DNA of 64,000 nt from Luteitalea sp. (GCA_009377605.1 WHTT01000021.1:17466-81465), one strand, 5' to 3'. Numbered from the stretch's first letter, positions 34,410-43,237 are shown. Numbers and translations are program-made. The notes: generated from the letters alone by a model not told the origin.

Positions 34410-35840
34410 CTATTGCGACGACGTTTCTTCAGGGCGAAGCGTATAAGAGCTACGGTGCCACACGTTGACGTTCTTTCGGTTGACGTTCACTTCGATGCGC
34501 CGTAGCCGCTGTGTCGGATCAGGATTGGACGTGTAGTACCCGAGGACGTAGTAGTCGCTGGTCTCGTTGTCGATCCGCTTGAGTCCCTTCTCGAAATCGT
34601 TCTGATTGACCACCGCAAAGCCGCCGGTCTCTTCGGCGATCACGCGTAGGCTGTCCTGCGACTTGCGGATGTAGTCGTTGAACTCCGTCATGTCCACGTT
34701 CTCGTCGAGGTCCGGCATCCCCACGAGACCGCGCGGATCGATCGTGTACATCGTGACGTTCGCCCGGTTGCACGCGCGTGTGAGCTCCGCAAGCTCGCGC
34801 ACCAGATCGGCATCTGCGAACTGCTGTCCCTGCCGGCGATAAATTGCGGTCGGATCTTCGGGATTGATGTCTTCACCATCGTAGACGCCGCCGGTAGACC
34901 CGCCATACCGCTCGTACTGATACTTGAGGCGGCCTCGTGGGAACGGATCGAAGTCGTATCCGTTGCTCACATAGACGAACGCCTTCCGTCGATGCTGAAT
35001 CTTCTCGAACTCACGGACCAAATCGTAGGCCGTCGAGAAGGCAACGTGCGCCCGGTAGCGGATCTCCGAGGGTCCCTGTGCGCCCTCGGGACCTTCGACG
35101 ATCTCGTTCGGCCGCAGCGCCGAGCCGCTGATCCGCTCGATGGCGTCGTCCAGTCGCTTGTGATCGTATGTCGGGTCGATAGCCAAAGACGAAGGACCGG
35201 TGGAGACAATGGCAAACATGTCGCCTTCGTGGATGAGTGTGGTCGAGATCTTCTTGAAGAGCTCGCGGATCCGGCCCGTGTTCCGAAAGTCGAGGTGGAG
35301 GTCGTCGACAAACAGGATGAAGATTCGACCCGCCGCGTCGTTGGTGGGCGCGCTTGTCGGGAGGAGGAGCCCTTCTTGCGGCGGCGGAGGCGGCGGCTCC
35401 AAGAGATTGTAGTGCCGGCCACCGTGCACGAGCGTGAATGACACGATCTCCTGCTCGACGCCGTCCTCGAGGACCTCGAAGTCGTCCTTCTTGAGATCCG
35501 CAATGAACTGACCATTGCGACTCTCGCGGGGCTGGACGTCTTGGAGAACCATCGTCACGCCGGTTCGGAACGTCGGGTCTTGCTTCTGCCCTTCGCCCCC
35601 GGCCCGCTCTTGTCCCCCGGGCTGCTGCGGCTTCCGCTCCGGCTTTTGCCCTGGCTTTTGCCTTGGCTTCTGCGCCGGCGCTTGACCGGCCGCCGGCGGC
35701 TTGGCCTGGGCCGCTGGTTGCGGCGCCTCTCCCAGACCTCCGCTCCATTCCCCGCCGGACGACTGCACGCCGCTTCCCGCGGCGAGGACCAGACACGTAA
35801 CTACAGCGGACACGGCGCGTGCGAGGAACGACCTTGTCAT
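34410..35840 (-). CDS. Secreted VWA protein of the VWFA-related Acidobacterial domain type
   Basis: 476-aa exported protein. A signal peptide (AVSAVVTCLVLAAGSGV) is followed by a Pro/Gln/Lys-rich linker to about residue 85. Then a short beta domain (GQFIADLKKDDFEVLEDGVE) precedes the von Willebrand A fold with FILFVDDLHLDFRN at the MIDAS position, lacking the classical DxSxS. SNGYDFDPF and TMYTIDPRGLVG are further fold elements; the end is DYYVLGYYTSNPDPTQRLRR. This domain architecture is known mainly from Acidobacteria, supporting the taxonomy. It is convergent with lysC, with a gap of nine bases. Confidence 0.9.
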   Translation of the reverse strand: MTRSFLARAVSAVVTCLVLAAGSGVQSSGGEWSGGLGEAPQPAAQAKPPAAGQAPAQKPRQKPGQKPERKPQQPGGQERAGGEGQKQDPTFRTGVTMVLQDVQPRESRNGQFIADLKKDDFEVLEDGVEQEIVSFTLVHGGRHYNLLEPPPPPPQEGLLLPTSAPTNDAAGRIFILFVDDLHLDFRNTGRIRELFKKISTTLIHEGDMFAIVSTGPSSLAIDPTYDHKRLDDAIERISGSALRPNEIVEGPEGAQGPSEIRYRAHVAFSTAYDLVREFEKIQHRRKAFVYVSNGYDFDPFPRGRLKYQYERYGGSTGGVYDGEDINPEDPTAIYRRQGQQFADADLVRELAELTRACNRANVTMYTIDPRGLVGMPDLDENVDMTEFNDYIRKSQDSLRVIAEETGGFAVVNQNDFEKGLKRIDNETSDYYVLGYYTSNPDPTQRLRRIEVNVNRKNVNVWHRSSYTLRPEETSSQ

Positions 35841-35852
35841 GGTTCGTTAAGT

Positions 35853-36365
35853 TTACTCCGAGACTTCAGACGCCGGCGAGACTTCCATGGCCGCGCGGCG
35901 CCGTGCGGATCGCGGTCGACGACGAGCGCGCGCATTTCGGCGGGCACGCGCTGGATCCTGGTCGGCGCCACGCTGCTCCGCCCCTCGAGCGCCCTGGTCC
36001 GGGCGTCCCCTTCGCTCTGACTGGTCTGCCGAGCCTCGAGCGGCGCGAGAAACATCCAAATCGGCGACGGCGGCTGATGGCGCTGCGCTGCCCGCTTTCG
36101 CCGCCGGTCCTGCCAGCTCCGGCAGTGTCGCGGTCGTGACGGTCTGCCAGAGCGCCTGCCAATCGAATGTGACGTCAGGAAAGTGTCGCTCGATCTCGCG
36201 CCGGCTCGCCTCATCCAGCGGAGACCGTCCGGCGCCCTTCGCCGCGGACGAGCTGCGAAACCAGTAGAGAACGCGCGGGCGGCCGTGGTCGCCATCCCGC
36301 CCAGGTTGACACAGGGAGAGGTGCTCGATGCCGCGCTTGTCGCGCAGAATGCGCAGAAACGGCAA
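35853..36365 (-). CDS. Protein of unknown function with degenerate C-terminus
   Basis: 170 aa. The first 75 residues (FLRILRDKRGIEHLSLCQPG, HGRPRVLYWFRSSS, REIERHFPDVTFDWQALWQT) look like a small conserved protein found in this phylum. After about residue 90 the frame becomes Arg/Ala-rich and does not look like protein, which suggests a frameshift or a decayed end. TTG 36365 is the only start near the conserved N-terminus. It is nine bases downstream of the endonuclease-like gene and is probably co-transcribed with it. Confidence 0.55.
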   Translation of the reverse strand: MPFLRILRDKRGIEHLSLCQPGRDGDHGRPRVLYWFRSSSAAKGAGRSPLDEASRREIERHFPDVTFDWQALWQTVTTATLPELAGPAAKAGSAAPSAAVADLDVSRAARGSADQSERRGRPDQGARGAEQRGADQDPARARRNARARRRPRSARRRAAMEVSPASEVSE

Positions 36366-36374
36366 TGTAAACCC

Positions 36375-37115
36375 TTAACGTCGCTTTTGCGCCCGCACGG
36401 TCTTGGCCCGCCGCGTCCCGGTGGTCTTGCGAGCCGGCGGAGTTTTCCGCGCGGCAGCGGCGCGGGCGGGGCGTTCAGCCCGGCCCGTGCGGCGTGTGAC
36501 CGCCTTGGCGGCGCGCTTTACCGTGGCCCGGGGCGTACTCTTCGTCTTCCCAGACGGCTTGGCCGCGCGGGCGGGAGCGCGTGCTGGGCGCTTGGCCGCC
36601 GACTTGGCGCGCACCGGCTTGACCGCCGCCTCGGCCGTGCGTTCACCTGCGGCCGGCGCCCGAGTCACTTGGGTGAACCGAATCTGATCGCCGAGCGTGT
36701 GATAGCTCCAGATCTCCGACGGCGCCACGCGGAATGCGGTACACAACCGGCGCGCCGTATCGACCGAAGCAGCAGGCACGTACAAGTAGAAGCGTGCCTT
36801 GGCTTTACTGAAGGCGACCCACTGTGAGAGCGCTTCCAGGTGGTTGACCGATTCGCCCGTCTCGACCTCGACGATGGCGTGTGGCTTGCCTCCGTCGGTC
36901 GGCGTCAGAATCAAGTCGGGATAGAGCGGTGTCTCGCGAAGCCGAATCGATGCTGCGCGTTCCTCACCGGTGTTGATTTCCACGGCAAAACGGCGACGCC
37001 ACCGCGTCTGCAGGAACCGGATCACACGGTCATGCTCAACCTGTTCTCGCACCGGCCGGACGAATATGGCCACTCCGCCTCCCACGGGAAAACGCTTGCT
37101 GCGGCATCGGAACAC
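36375..37115 (-). CDS. Restriction-endonuclease-like domain with H1-like basic tail
   Basis: 246 aa. The first 140 residues contain YPDLILTPTDG followed by HAIVEVETGESVNH, which resembles a PD-(D/E)xK nuclease core although the usual lysine is replaced. KARFYLYVPAASVDTARRLC is a plausible helix/strand end. From about residue 155 to the end the protein is an Ala/Lys/Arg/Pro/Thr-rich tail of KRPARAPARAAKPSGKTKST type, similar to eukaryotic-like histone H1 tails and probably DNA-binding. I cannot name the family. The start is uncertain; several upstream codons are possible. Confidence 0.6.
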   Translation of the reverse strand: MFRCRSKRFPVGGGVAIFVRPVREQVEHDRVIRFLQTRWRRRFAVEINTGEERAASIRLRETPLYPDLILTPTDGGKPHAIVEVETGESVNHLEALSQWVAFSKAKARFYLYVPAASVDTARRLCTAFRVAPSEIWSYHTLGDQIRFTQVTRAPAAGERTAEAAVKPVRAKSAAKRPARAPARAAKPSGKTKSTPRATVKRAAKAVTRRTGRAERPARAAAARKTPPARKTTGTRRAKTVRAQKRR

Positions 37116-37242
37116 GCCAAATACGAGATGGTAACATGGAAGCGGTTGGCCGTGCTAGCAGCGCCCGAGGACACAGTCAGGCAGGGCCTGCGGTTCGCGA
37201 CAAGCCGACAGCACTTGACTTAAGTAGTTTTCCTTCAAACAC

Positions 37243-38298
37243 TTGAATCAGCAAAACCACTCGAATCGATTCCTGCGCGCCTGCAGACGGCAGCCGGTGG
37301 ACGCAACGCCTGTATGGTTCATGCGCCAAGCCGGGCGTTACATGGCAGAGTATCGGGCGCTGCGCGAGAAGCACTCGTTGTTGGAACTCTGTCAAACGCC
37401 CGAACTTGCCGCAGAGATTACGCTCCAACCGCTGCATCGCATCGAGGTCGACGCCGCCATCTTGTTCTCGGACCTCTTGTTGCCGCTCGCGCCGATGGGC
37501 TTGCCTTTCGAGTTCGTCCACGGCGAAGGCCCTGTCGTCCACACGCCGCTCAGGACCCAGGAGGACATCGACCGCTTGCGGCCGCTCGACCCCCGCGCCG
37601 ACCTGCCGTTCGTCCTCGAAGCCGTCCGGCTCGTGAAGCAGGAGCTCGACAGCACGCTGCCACTGATTGGGTTTGCCGGCGCACCGTTTACCCTCGCCTC
37701 GTACGCGGTGGAGGGGGGCCCTTCCAAGACCTTCGCTCGGACGAAGGCGCTCATGTACACGGCGCCGGAAGCCTGGCATCAGCTCTGCAGCAAGCTTGCC
37801 GACGCAGCGTCTGCGCTCCTCGACGCTCAAATATCTGCGGGCGTGGATGCTGTCCAGCTCTTCGATTCCTGGGTTGGTCAGCTCTCGGCGCGTGACTATC
37901 GCGAGTTTGCCCTTCCTCACACGCGCCGGGTTTTCGACGCACTCGGGGGACGGGTGCCGACAATCCATTTCGGCACCGGGACTTCTGCGCTGCTCGAGAC
38001 GATGCGCGACGCTGGTGGAGACGTGATTGGCGTGGACTGGCGGGTGCCGCTCGACGAGGCCTGGATGCGGATTGGGTTCGATCGGGCCGTGCAAGGCAAC
38101 CTCGATCCGACGCTGCTCCTCGGATCGCGATGGCGGATTCGCGAAGGTGCGGAAGATGTGCTTCAGCGGGCGGCAGGTCGTCCTGGCCACATCTTCAACC
38201 TGGGCCATGGCATCCTACCGACCACCCCACCGGAGCATGTTCAGATGCTGGCGCGGTTCGTTCACGAAGCATCGAGTAGGGAAGCCCTAGATCCCTAG
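37243..38298 (+). CDS. hemE: Uroporphyrinogen decarboxylase
   Basis: Haem biosynthesis, uroporphyrinogen III to coproporphyrinogen III, cytosolic, 351 aa. The N-terminal signature is TPVWFMRQAGRYMAEYRALR. Then come LFSDLLLPLAPMGLPFEF with the catalytic aspartate, LIGFAGAPFTLASYAVEGG and GHIFNLGHGILPTTPPEHV. The start TTG 37243 is the first possible one: stop codons precede it in frame. The stop codon TAG lies inside the first unit of the CTAGATCC repeat array, so the last three residues are repeat-derived. It is followed by hemG. Confidence 0.94.
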   Translation: MNQQNHSNRFLRACRRQPVDATPVWFMRQAGRYMAEYRALREKHSLLELCQTPELAAEITLQPLHRIEVDAAILFSDLLLPLAPMGLPFEFVHGEGPVVHTPLRTQEDIDRLRPLDPRADLPFVLEAVRLVKQELDSTLPLIGFAGAPFTLASYAVEGGPSKTFARTKALMYTAPEAWHQLCSKLADAASALLDAQISAGVDAVQLFDSWVGQLSARDYREFALPHTRRVFDALGGRVPTIHFGTGTSALLETMRDAGGDVIGVDWRVPLDEAWMRIGFDRAVQGNLDPTLLLGSRWRIREGAEDVLQRAAGRPGHIFNLGHGILPTTPPEHVQMLARFVHEASSREALDP

Positions 38299-38318
38299 AT
38301 CCCTAGATCCCTTTCCCC
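38285..38318 (+). repeat. 8-bp array (CTAGATCC x3)
   Basis: Three tandem CTAGATCC units and a partial fourth, ending two bases before the hemG start. The array forms the whole hemE-hemG spacer and supplies the hemE stop codon. Confidence 0.85.
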
Positions 38319-38320
38319 CT

Positions 38321-39703
38321 ATGCCCCGTGTAATCGTCGTCGGTGGCGGCATCGCCGGCCTGGCGGCCGCCTACGAGCTCACGCGACGCGGCGTGGACGT
38401 GCGGCTGCTCGAAGCCGCCGATCGCCTCGGTGGTCTCATTCGGACCGACGTCGTGGAGGGCTTCACGATCGACGCCGGCCCAGACGGCTTCCTCGTTGGA
38501 AAGCGCGGCGCTGTCGCGCTCTGCGAGGACCTGGGAGTGATGTCGCGTACCATCGGCACGTCTCTGCCACGCGTCGCGTATGTGCTCCGCCGCGGCCGTC
38601 TTCACCCGCTCCCGAACGGGGTGGCGCTTGGCGTTCCCACGAATCTGGCGTCGCTTGCAACCACTCGCTTGCTCTCTCTTCGCGGGAAGCTGCGCGCGGC
38701 ATGCGATCTCATCCTCCCCGGCTCTCTTGCTCCGGGCGCCGCAGATGAGTCGATCGGCTCCCTGCTTCGTCGGCGACTCGGCCGGGAAGCCGTAGACTGG
38801 CTCGCGGAACCGATTCTCGGTGGCATCTACGGCGGCAATATCGACGAGCTCTCCGCTCGTCTGGCGTTGCCGGGGTTGTGGCAAGCGCTGACCGAACGAA
38901 GAAGCATCGTCGTAGGGATGCGAGCAGGCAGGCATCTTCCTCCGGCCGGCGGCGCGTTTCGCTCCTTCCCGGGCGGTATGGTCGAGCTCGTCCAGGCGAT
39001 CGTGGATGCGCTACCTCCCGGCTCGATCCAGTGTCGTGCCCACGTCACAGGGGTCACGACTTCGCCTGATGTCACCGTGATGCTGGCCTCCGGCGCGCGG
39101 ATGAGGGCCGATGGCGTCGTGCTCGCCGCCCCTGCCCACGTCGCCGCTGAGCTCCTCGAATCGGTGGATGCCGTTGTCGCAGACCATTGCCGCAGCATCC
39201 CGCACACCTCTCTAGCATCCGTCGCGCTCGCGTATCCGCGCTCCTCGGTAACGCACCCCCTGGCTGGCAGCGGGTTTGTCGTGCCCGCGCTCGAGCACGA
39301 TTACCCATTGACCGCAGCGACATGGGTGTCGTCGAAGTGGCCTGGCCGTGCGCCCCACGGCTTTGTCTTGCTTCGCGCTTTCTTCGGCGGATCACGCGGC
39401 CCTGACTTGGTCGACCTCGACGACCGAACGATGGCGGCACGCGCGCACGAAGCGTTGTCGCCACTCCTGGGCATCGTTGGCGACCCAACGCTGACGCGGG
39501 TGTATCGGTGGCGACTTGCAAGCGCGCAACACACCGTGGGCCACGGCGTCCGCGTCGCTGAAATTGCCGCGCGTCTCGGCAAACACCCTCGCATCACGCT
39601 CGCGGGAAGCGGCTATCGCGCCCTGGGCATTCCTGACTGCATTGCCGACGCAAGGGCCACGGCGAGGGGGGTGGCGGATCGCTTAGCAAGGGGCAGCGGG
39701 TGA
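38321..39703 (+). CDS. hemG: Protoporphyrinogen oxidase (FAD, oxygen-dependent type)
   Basis: FAD enzyme converting protoporphyrinogen IX to protoporphyrin IX, 460 aa. RVIVVGGGIAGLAAAYELTR is the FAD-binding N-terminus, followed by LLEAADRLGGLIRTDVVEGF and the substrate-side GPDGFLVGKRG. The C-terminal FAD block is ITLAGSGYRALGIPDCIADA. It is of the HemY/PgoX family, named hemG by function. ATG 38321 lies two bases past the CTAGATCC array. It forms a pair with hemE; the intervening steps are not in this window. Confidence 0.93.
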   Translation: MPRVIVVGGGIAGLAAAYELTRRGVDVRLLEAADRLGGLIRTDVVEGFTIDAGPDGFLVGKRGAVALCEDLGVMSRTIGTSLPRVAYVLRRGRLHPLPNGVALGVPTNLASLATTRLLSLRGKLRAACDLILPGSLAPGAADESIGSLLRRRLGREAVDWLAEPILGGIYGGNIDELSARLALPGLWQALTERRSIVVGMRAGRHLPPAGGAFRSFPGGMVELVQAIVDALPPGSIQCRAHVTGVTTSPDVTVMLASGARMRADGVVLAAPAHVAAELLESVDAVVADHCRSIPHTSLASVALAYPRSSVTHPLAGSGFVVPALEHDYPLTAATWVSSKWPGRAPHGFVLLRAFFGGSRGPDLVDLDDRTMAARAHEALSPLLGIVGDPTLTRVYRWRLASAQHTVGHGVRVAEIAARLGKHPRITLAGSGYRALGIPDCIADARATARGVADRLARGSG

Positions 39704-39890
39704 CACGGTGACCAGGTGACACGGTGACAGGTGAACGGGTGGTTCGGAACACTCTCGGCCCAGATCGAACAACGGGAAGCATGGCCATCACGTGACCCCA
39801 AATGTCGAGTTGCCCTGTCACCCTCACCCTGTCACCCTGTCACCCCCTCACCCCCTCACCCCTCGCCCGCAACGCCCTGCCCCTCGAACC
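39699..39890 (+). repeat. Paired 8-bp degenerate arrays (GTGACACG type)
   Basis: The left arm (39700-39735) carries GTGACACG, GTGACCAG, GTGACACG, GTGACAGG. The right arm (39818-39868) carries CTCACCCT, GTCACCCT, GTCACCCC, CTCACCCC units. About 80 bases lie between. It spans the hemG stop to the region before the arginase start. Confidence 0.9.
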
Positions 39891-39922
39891 TCCCATGCTG
39901 TATGATTCTCCGCCGTGCCGGT

Positions 39923-40831
39923 ATGGGTACACTGCACATCATTGGAGTTCCGCTCGACCTCGGCGCCGGGCGTCGTGGTGTGGACATGGGGCCCTCGGCA
40001 CTCCGCATTGCCGAGATCGGCCCTCGCCTGTCCGCGATCGGACACCTCGTGGTCGATCACGGCAACGTCGATGCCCCCACGCCTGAAACCAAGGACAGCG
40101 GCGAGCCGACCAAGAAATACATCGGGGAGATCGCTGCGGTCTGCGAGACCCTGTTCGAACAGTCACTGGCGGCGTTATCGGAAGGTGGCGTGCCCCTCCT
40201 TCTCGGCGGAGACCATAGCTTGGCCGCTGGGTCGGTGGCCGCGTCGGCAGCCTTCGCCAAGCGGTCCGGAAGGGCCATCGGCCTACTCTGGATCGACGCG
40301 CACGGCGACATGAACACGCCGGAGACCAGCTCGAGCGGCAATGTGCACGGGATGCCGCTTGCGGCGCTCGTGGGTCCCGAGCCGGCGGAGCTTGCGCTTC
40401 TGGGCGGGTTCAGCCCCAAGGTGCAGCCGGCGCACACCGTGTTGATTGGCGTCCGCAACCTGGACGAATCCGAGAAGCGACGGATCCGATCGTCCGGGAT
40501 TCACGTCTTTACGATGAAGGACATCGACCGGCGCGGAATCGCCTCTGTGATGGAGGAGGCACTGGCCCTGGGCAGCAGTGACACGGCAGGGATCCATGTC
40601 TCACTCGATCTCGACGTCTGCGATCCTTCGATTGCCCCCGGTGTCGGCACGCCCGTCCGGGGCGGCCTCGTCTACCGAGAAGCACACACGCTCATGGAGA
40701 TGGTGGCCGACTCGGATCGCCTCCTCGCGCTCGATATCGTCGAAGTGAATCCAGTGCTGGATGTGCGCAACCAAACGGCGATCCTCGGCGCCGAGCTCGC
40801 GAGCTCGGCGCTCGGTAAGAAGATCCTATGA
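39923..40831 (+). CDS. rocF: Arginase
   Basis: Manganese hydrolase converting arginine to ornithine and urea, 302 aa. HIIGVPLDLGAGRRGVDMGP is the typical start. The metal-binding motifs are LLLGGDHSLAAGSV, WIDAHGDMNTPETSSSGNVH and VSLDLDVCDPSIAPGVGTPV. DIVEVNPVLD closes the fold. ATG 39923 is preferred; the frame is open back to 39731, but that stretch is the repeat array and its surroundings. No ornithine genes are nearby. Confidence 0.94.
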   Translation: MGTLHIIGVPLDLGAGRRGVDMGPSALRIAEIGPRLSAIGHLVVDHGNVDAPTPETKDSGEPTKKYIGEIAAVCETLFEQSLAALSEGGVPLLLGGDHSLAAGSVAASAAFAKRSGRAIGLLWIDAHGDMNTPETSSSGNVHGMPLAALVGPEPAELALLGGFSPKVQPAHTVLIGVRNLDESEKRRIRSSGIHVFTMKDIDRRGIASVMEEALALGSSDTAGIHVSLDLDVCDPSIAPGVGTPVRGGLVYREAHTLMEMVADSDRLLALDIVEVNPVLDVRNQTAILGAELASSALGKKIL

Positions 40832-40868
40832 TGGAAGTTCAACCATCAACCCCAGGGAGGTCACATCG

Positions 40869-41432
40869 ATGCTAGTCAACACCCGATTTGCCACAGCGCT
40901 CCTCGTCGGCTCACTCGCGCTTGCGTCTGCGCCGGCGGCTGCGCAAGAGGTCGAAGAGGTCCATCCCGGCAAGGGCGGGAGCCCGCACGAAGCGCACACC
41001 TGGACCGTGGGCGATGCCACCATCAAGATTACGTATGGGCGTCCGAATCTGAAGGGGCGCGATCTCGACGAGCTCGTCAGTGAGTCAGCTCCGGACGGCC
41101 CGGTGTGGCGCACCGGCGCTGATGAGGCCACCACGCTCGACGTGAGCCAGGGGCTCAAGATCGGTGACCTGAGCGTACCGGCGGGCACCTATACGCTCTA
41201 CACGCTTCCCGGGGAAAGCGACTGGCAGCTCGTTGTCAGCAAGCAGACGGGCCAGTGGGGCACGGAGTATGACGAAGGCCAGGATCTGGGCCGCTCCCCA
41301 ATGACCAAGGAGACGCTTTCCGAGCCGGTCGAGCAGCTCACCTTCAAGGTGGACGAAACAGACGCCGGCGGCACGCTGGCGATCGAGTGGGGCACGACAC
41401 GGGTGTCCGCACCGTTCACCGTCGGACAGTAA
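40869..41432 (+). CDS. Secreted DUF2911 protein
   Basis: 187 aa. A cleavable signal peptide (LLVGSLALASAPAAAQ) is followed by the DUF2911 domain: ATIKITYGRPNLKGRDLDEL, GPVWRTGADEATTLDVSQGL, LSVPAGTYTLYTLPGESDWQ and GTEYDEGQDLGR. This family is exported, beta-rich and of unknown function, common in Acidobacteria and Bacteroidetes. A good ribosome-binding site (CAGGGAGGTCACATCG) precedes the ATG. A GATGG..CCATC hairpin lies just upstream of it. Confidence 0.9.
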   Translation: MLVNTRFATALLVGSLALASAPAAAQEVEEVHPGKGGSPHEAHTWTVGDATIKITYGRPNLKGRDLDELVSESAPDGPVWRTGADEATTLDVSQGLKIGDLSVPAGTYTLYTLPGESDWQLVVSKQTGQWGTEYDEGQDLGRSPMTKETLSEPVEQLTFKVDETDAGGTLAIEWGTTRVSAPFTVGQ

Positions 41433-41437
41433 CGCGC

Positions 41438-41552
41438 GTGCTGGTTCTTGGTTCTTGGTCCTTGGCCCTTGGTGCGGGGGTGCAGCAGCGCCCACGCGCC
41501 AAGGGCCTCGCCGCACCAGGGACCAAGAACCTCGAACCAAGAACCAAGAATC
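41438..41552 (+). repeat. Paired 7-bp degenerate arrays (TTGGTTC/CCAAGAA type)
   Basis: The left arm (41441-41475) repeats GGTTCTT, GGTTCTT, GGTCCTT, GGCCCTT. The right arm (41516-41550) carries CCAGGGA, CCAAGAA, CCAAGAA, CCAAGAA-like units. The amidohydrolase frame runs through it. Confidence 0.88.
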
Positions 41553-43237
41553 TTCTTCCCATCGCCGCGCTCCTGCTGCTGCCGATGGTCGCGTGCTCTA
41601 CTCCCTCCCTTTCCCACGGCGACTCCGAGCGCGTCACGCTGATCATTGTCAACGCGCGGGCATGGACGGCTGATCCTGCCCACCTGTGGGCTGAGGCAAT
41701 TGCCGTCGCTGGTGATCGCGTTGCTGCCGTTGGTTCGACCGACGAGATTCGGGCAATGGCCGACGAGGGCGTGCAGACCATCGATGCGCGCGGTCGCCTC
41801 CTGGTACCTGGCTTCATCGATTCGCATGTCCACTTCATAGACGGCGGCTTTCGGCTCGCCTCGGTGCAGTTGCGCGATGCGCGAACGCGCGAGGAGCTCG
41901 CCGATAGACTCGCGGCGTTTGCCAAGGGCGCTCCCGAGGGCACCTGGATCACGGGTGGAGACTGGGATCACGAGCGCTGGGGCGGCGAGCTGCCCCAGCA
42001 CGAATGGATCGACCCGATAACGCCCCACCATCCGGTCTGGGTCCATCGTCTCGACGGCCACATGGCCTTGGCCAATTCCGCCGCGCTGCGCGCCGCAGGC
42101 GTGACACGCGACACTCCCGATGTTCCCGGAGGCACGATTGTGCGGGATGCTCGCGGTGAGCCGACGGGCGTGCTCAAAGACAACGCCATGCGGCTCGTCA
42201 CGCGGGTCGTGCCGGAACCGACACCGGAGCAGGCGGATCGGGCGCTCGACGCTGCCATGCGTCACGTGGCCGCCCAGGGCGTCACCACGGTCCACAACAT
42301 GGGCAGCTGGGCGGACCTGGAGACGTTCTCCAGAGCGTTGAAGGCAGAGCGGCTCAGCACTCGCATCTACGCCGTCGTGCCGCTCGCCGACTGGGAACAG
42401 CTGCGGGATCTGATCAGGACCCGCCGCTTTGGGCAGCAGGGCCGCGGTGACAAGTGGCTCCGCGTGGGTGGTCTGAAGGCCTTTGTCGACGGGTCGCTCG
42501 GGTCGCACACCGCTCTCTTCGAGCAGCCGTTCAGCGATGCCCCAAACGACCGCGGCTTGTCCGTCACGCCGCTCGACACCCTGTACGAGAACATTGCCGC
42601 CGCTGACGTCGCGTACCTTCAGGTCATGGTCCACGCCATCGGGGATCGCGCCAATCGCGAGCTCCTCGATATCTATGCGCGTGTTGCGGCCGACAACGGC
42701 AAGCGCGATCGGCGCTGGCGCATCGAGCACGCCCAGCATCTTCGCCGAGAAGATATCAGCCGTTTCGCGGAGCTCGGCGTCATTGCGAGCATGCAGCCGT
42801 ATCACGCGATCGACGATGGGCGGTGGGCGGAGGAGGTCATCGGAGCCGAGCGTGCGAAGACCACGTATGCCTTTCGATCACTGCTCGACGCCGGAGCGAC
42901 CGTCGCGTTCGGTAGTGACTGGTTCGTCGCGCCGCCCTCGCCGCTCGAGGGTATCTACGCGGCAGTTACCCGGCGTACGCTCGACGGGAAACATCCCAAT
43001 GGGTGGGTGCCAGAGCAGAAGATCACCGTCGAAGAGGCGCTTCGCGCCTACACTCATGACGGTGCCATCGCATCGTTCGACGAGGCGGTCAAGGGCACGA
43101 TTACACCCGGAAAGCTCGCCGATTTCGTGCTCATCGACCGCGACCTCTTCGAGGTGCCACCGGACGAGATTCGCGAAGCGCGCATCCTCTGGACCATGGT
43201 CGGTGGGCGGATTGTGTACGAGCGAAACCGCCGGTAG
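41480..43237 (+). CDS. Exported amidohydrolase (amidohydrolase-3 / YtcJ type)
   Basis: Metal-dependent hydrolase of about 585 aa. A lipoprotein-like signal (NLLPIAALLLLPMVACSTPS) lies at the N-terminus. TLIIVNARAWTADPAHLWAE opens the barrel; metal-binding VPGFIDSHVHFIDGG, then LRVGGLKAFVDGSLGSHTAL, MVHAIGDRANRELLDIY, RIEHAQHL and VAFGSDWFVAPPSPLEGIYA follow. The substrate is unknown. The reading frame passes through the CCAAGAA repeat array, so the start is uncertain: GTG 41480 is used, GTG 41438 is the alternative, and no ATG is available before the signal sequence. Confidence 0.85.
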   Translation: MQQRPRAKGLAAPGTKNLEPRTKNLLPIAALLLLPMVACSTPSLSHGDSERVTLIIVNARAWTADPAHLWAEAIAVAGDRVAAVGSTDEIRAMADEGVQTIDARGRLLVPGFIDSHVHFIDGGFRLASVQLRDARTREELADRLAAFAKGAPEGTWITGGDWDHERWGGELPQHEWIDPITPHHPVWVHRLDGHMALANSAALRAAGVTRDTPDVPGGTIVRDARGEPTGVLKDNAMRLVTRVVPEPTPEQADRALDAAMRHVAAQGVTTVHNMGSWADLETFSRALKAERLSTRIYAVVPLADWEQLRDLIRTRRFGQQGRGDKWLRVGGLKAFVDGSLGSHTALFEQPFSDAPNDRGLSVTPLDTLYENIAAADVAYLQVMVHAIGDRANRELLDIYARVAADNGKRDRRWRIEHAQHLRREDISRFAELGVIASMQPYHAIDDGRWAEEVIGAERAKTTYAFRSLLDAGATVAFGSDWFVAPPSPLEGIYAAVTRRTLDGKHPNGWVPEQKITVEEALRAYTHDGAIASFDEAVKGTITPGKLADFVLIDRDLFEVPPDEIREARILWTMVGGRIVYERNRR

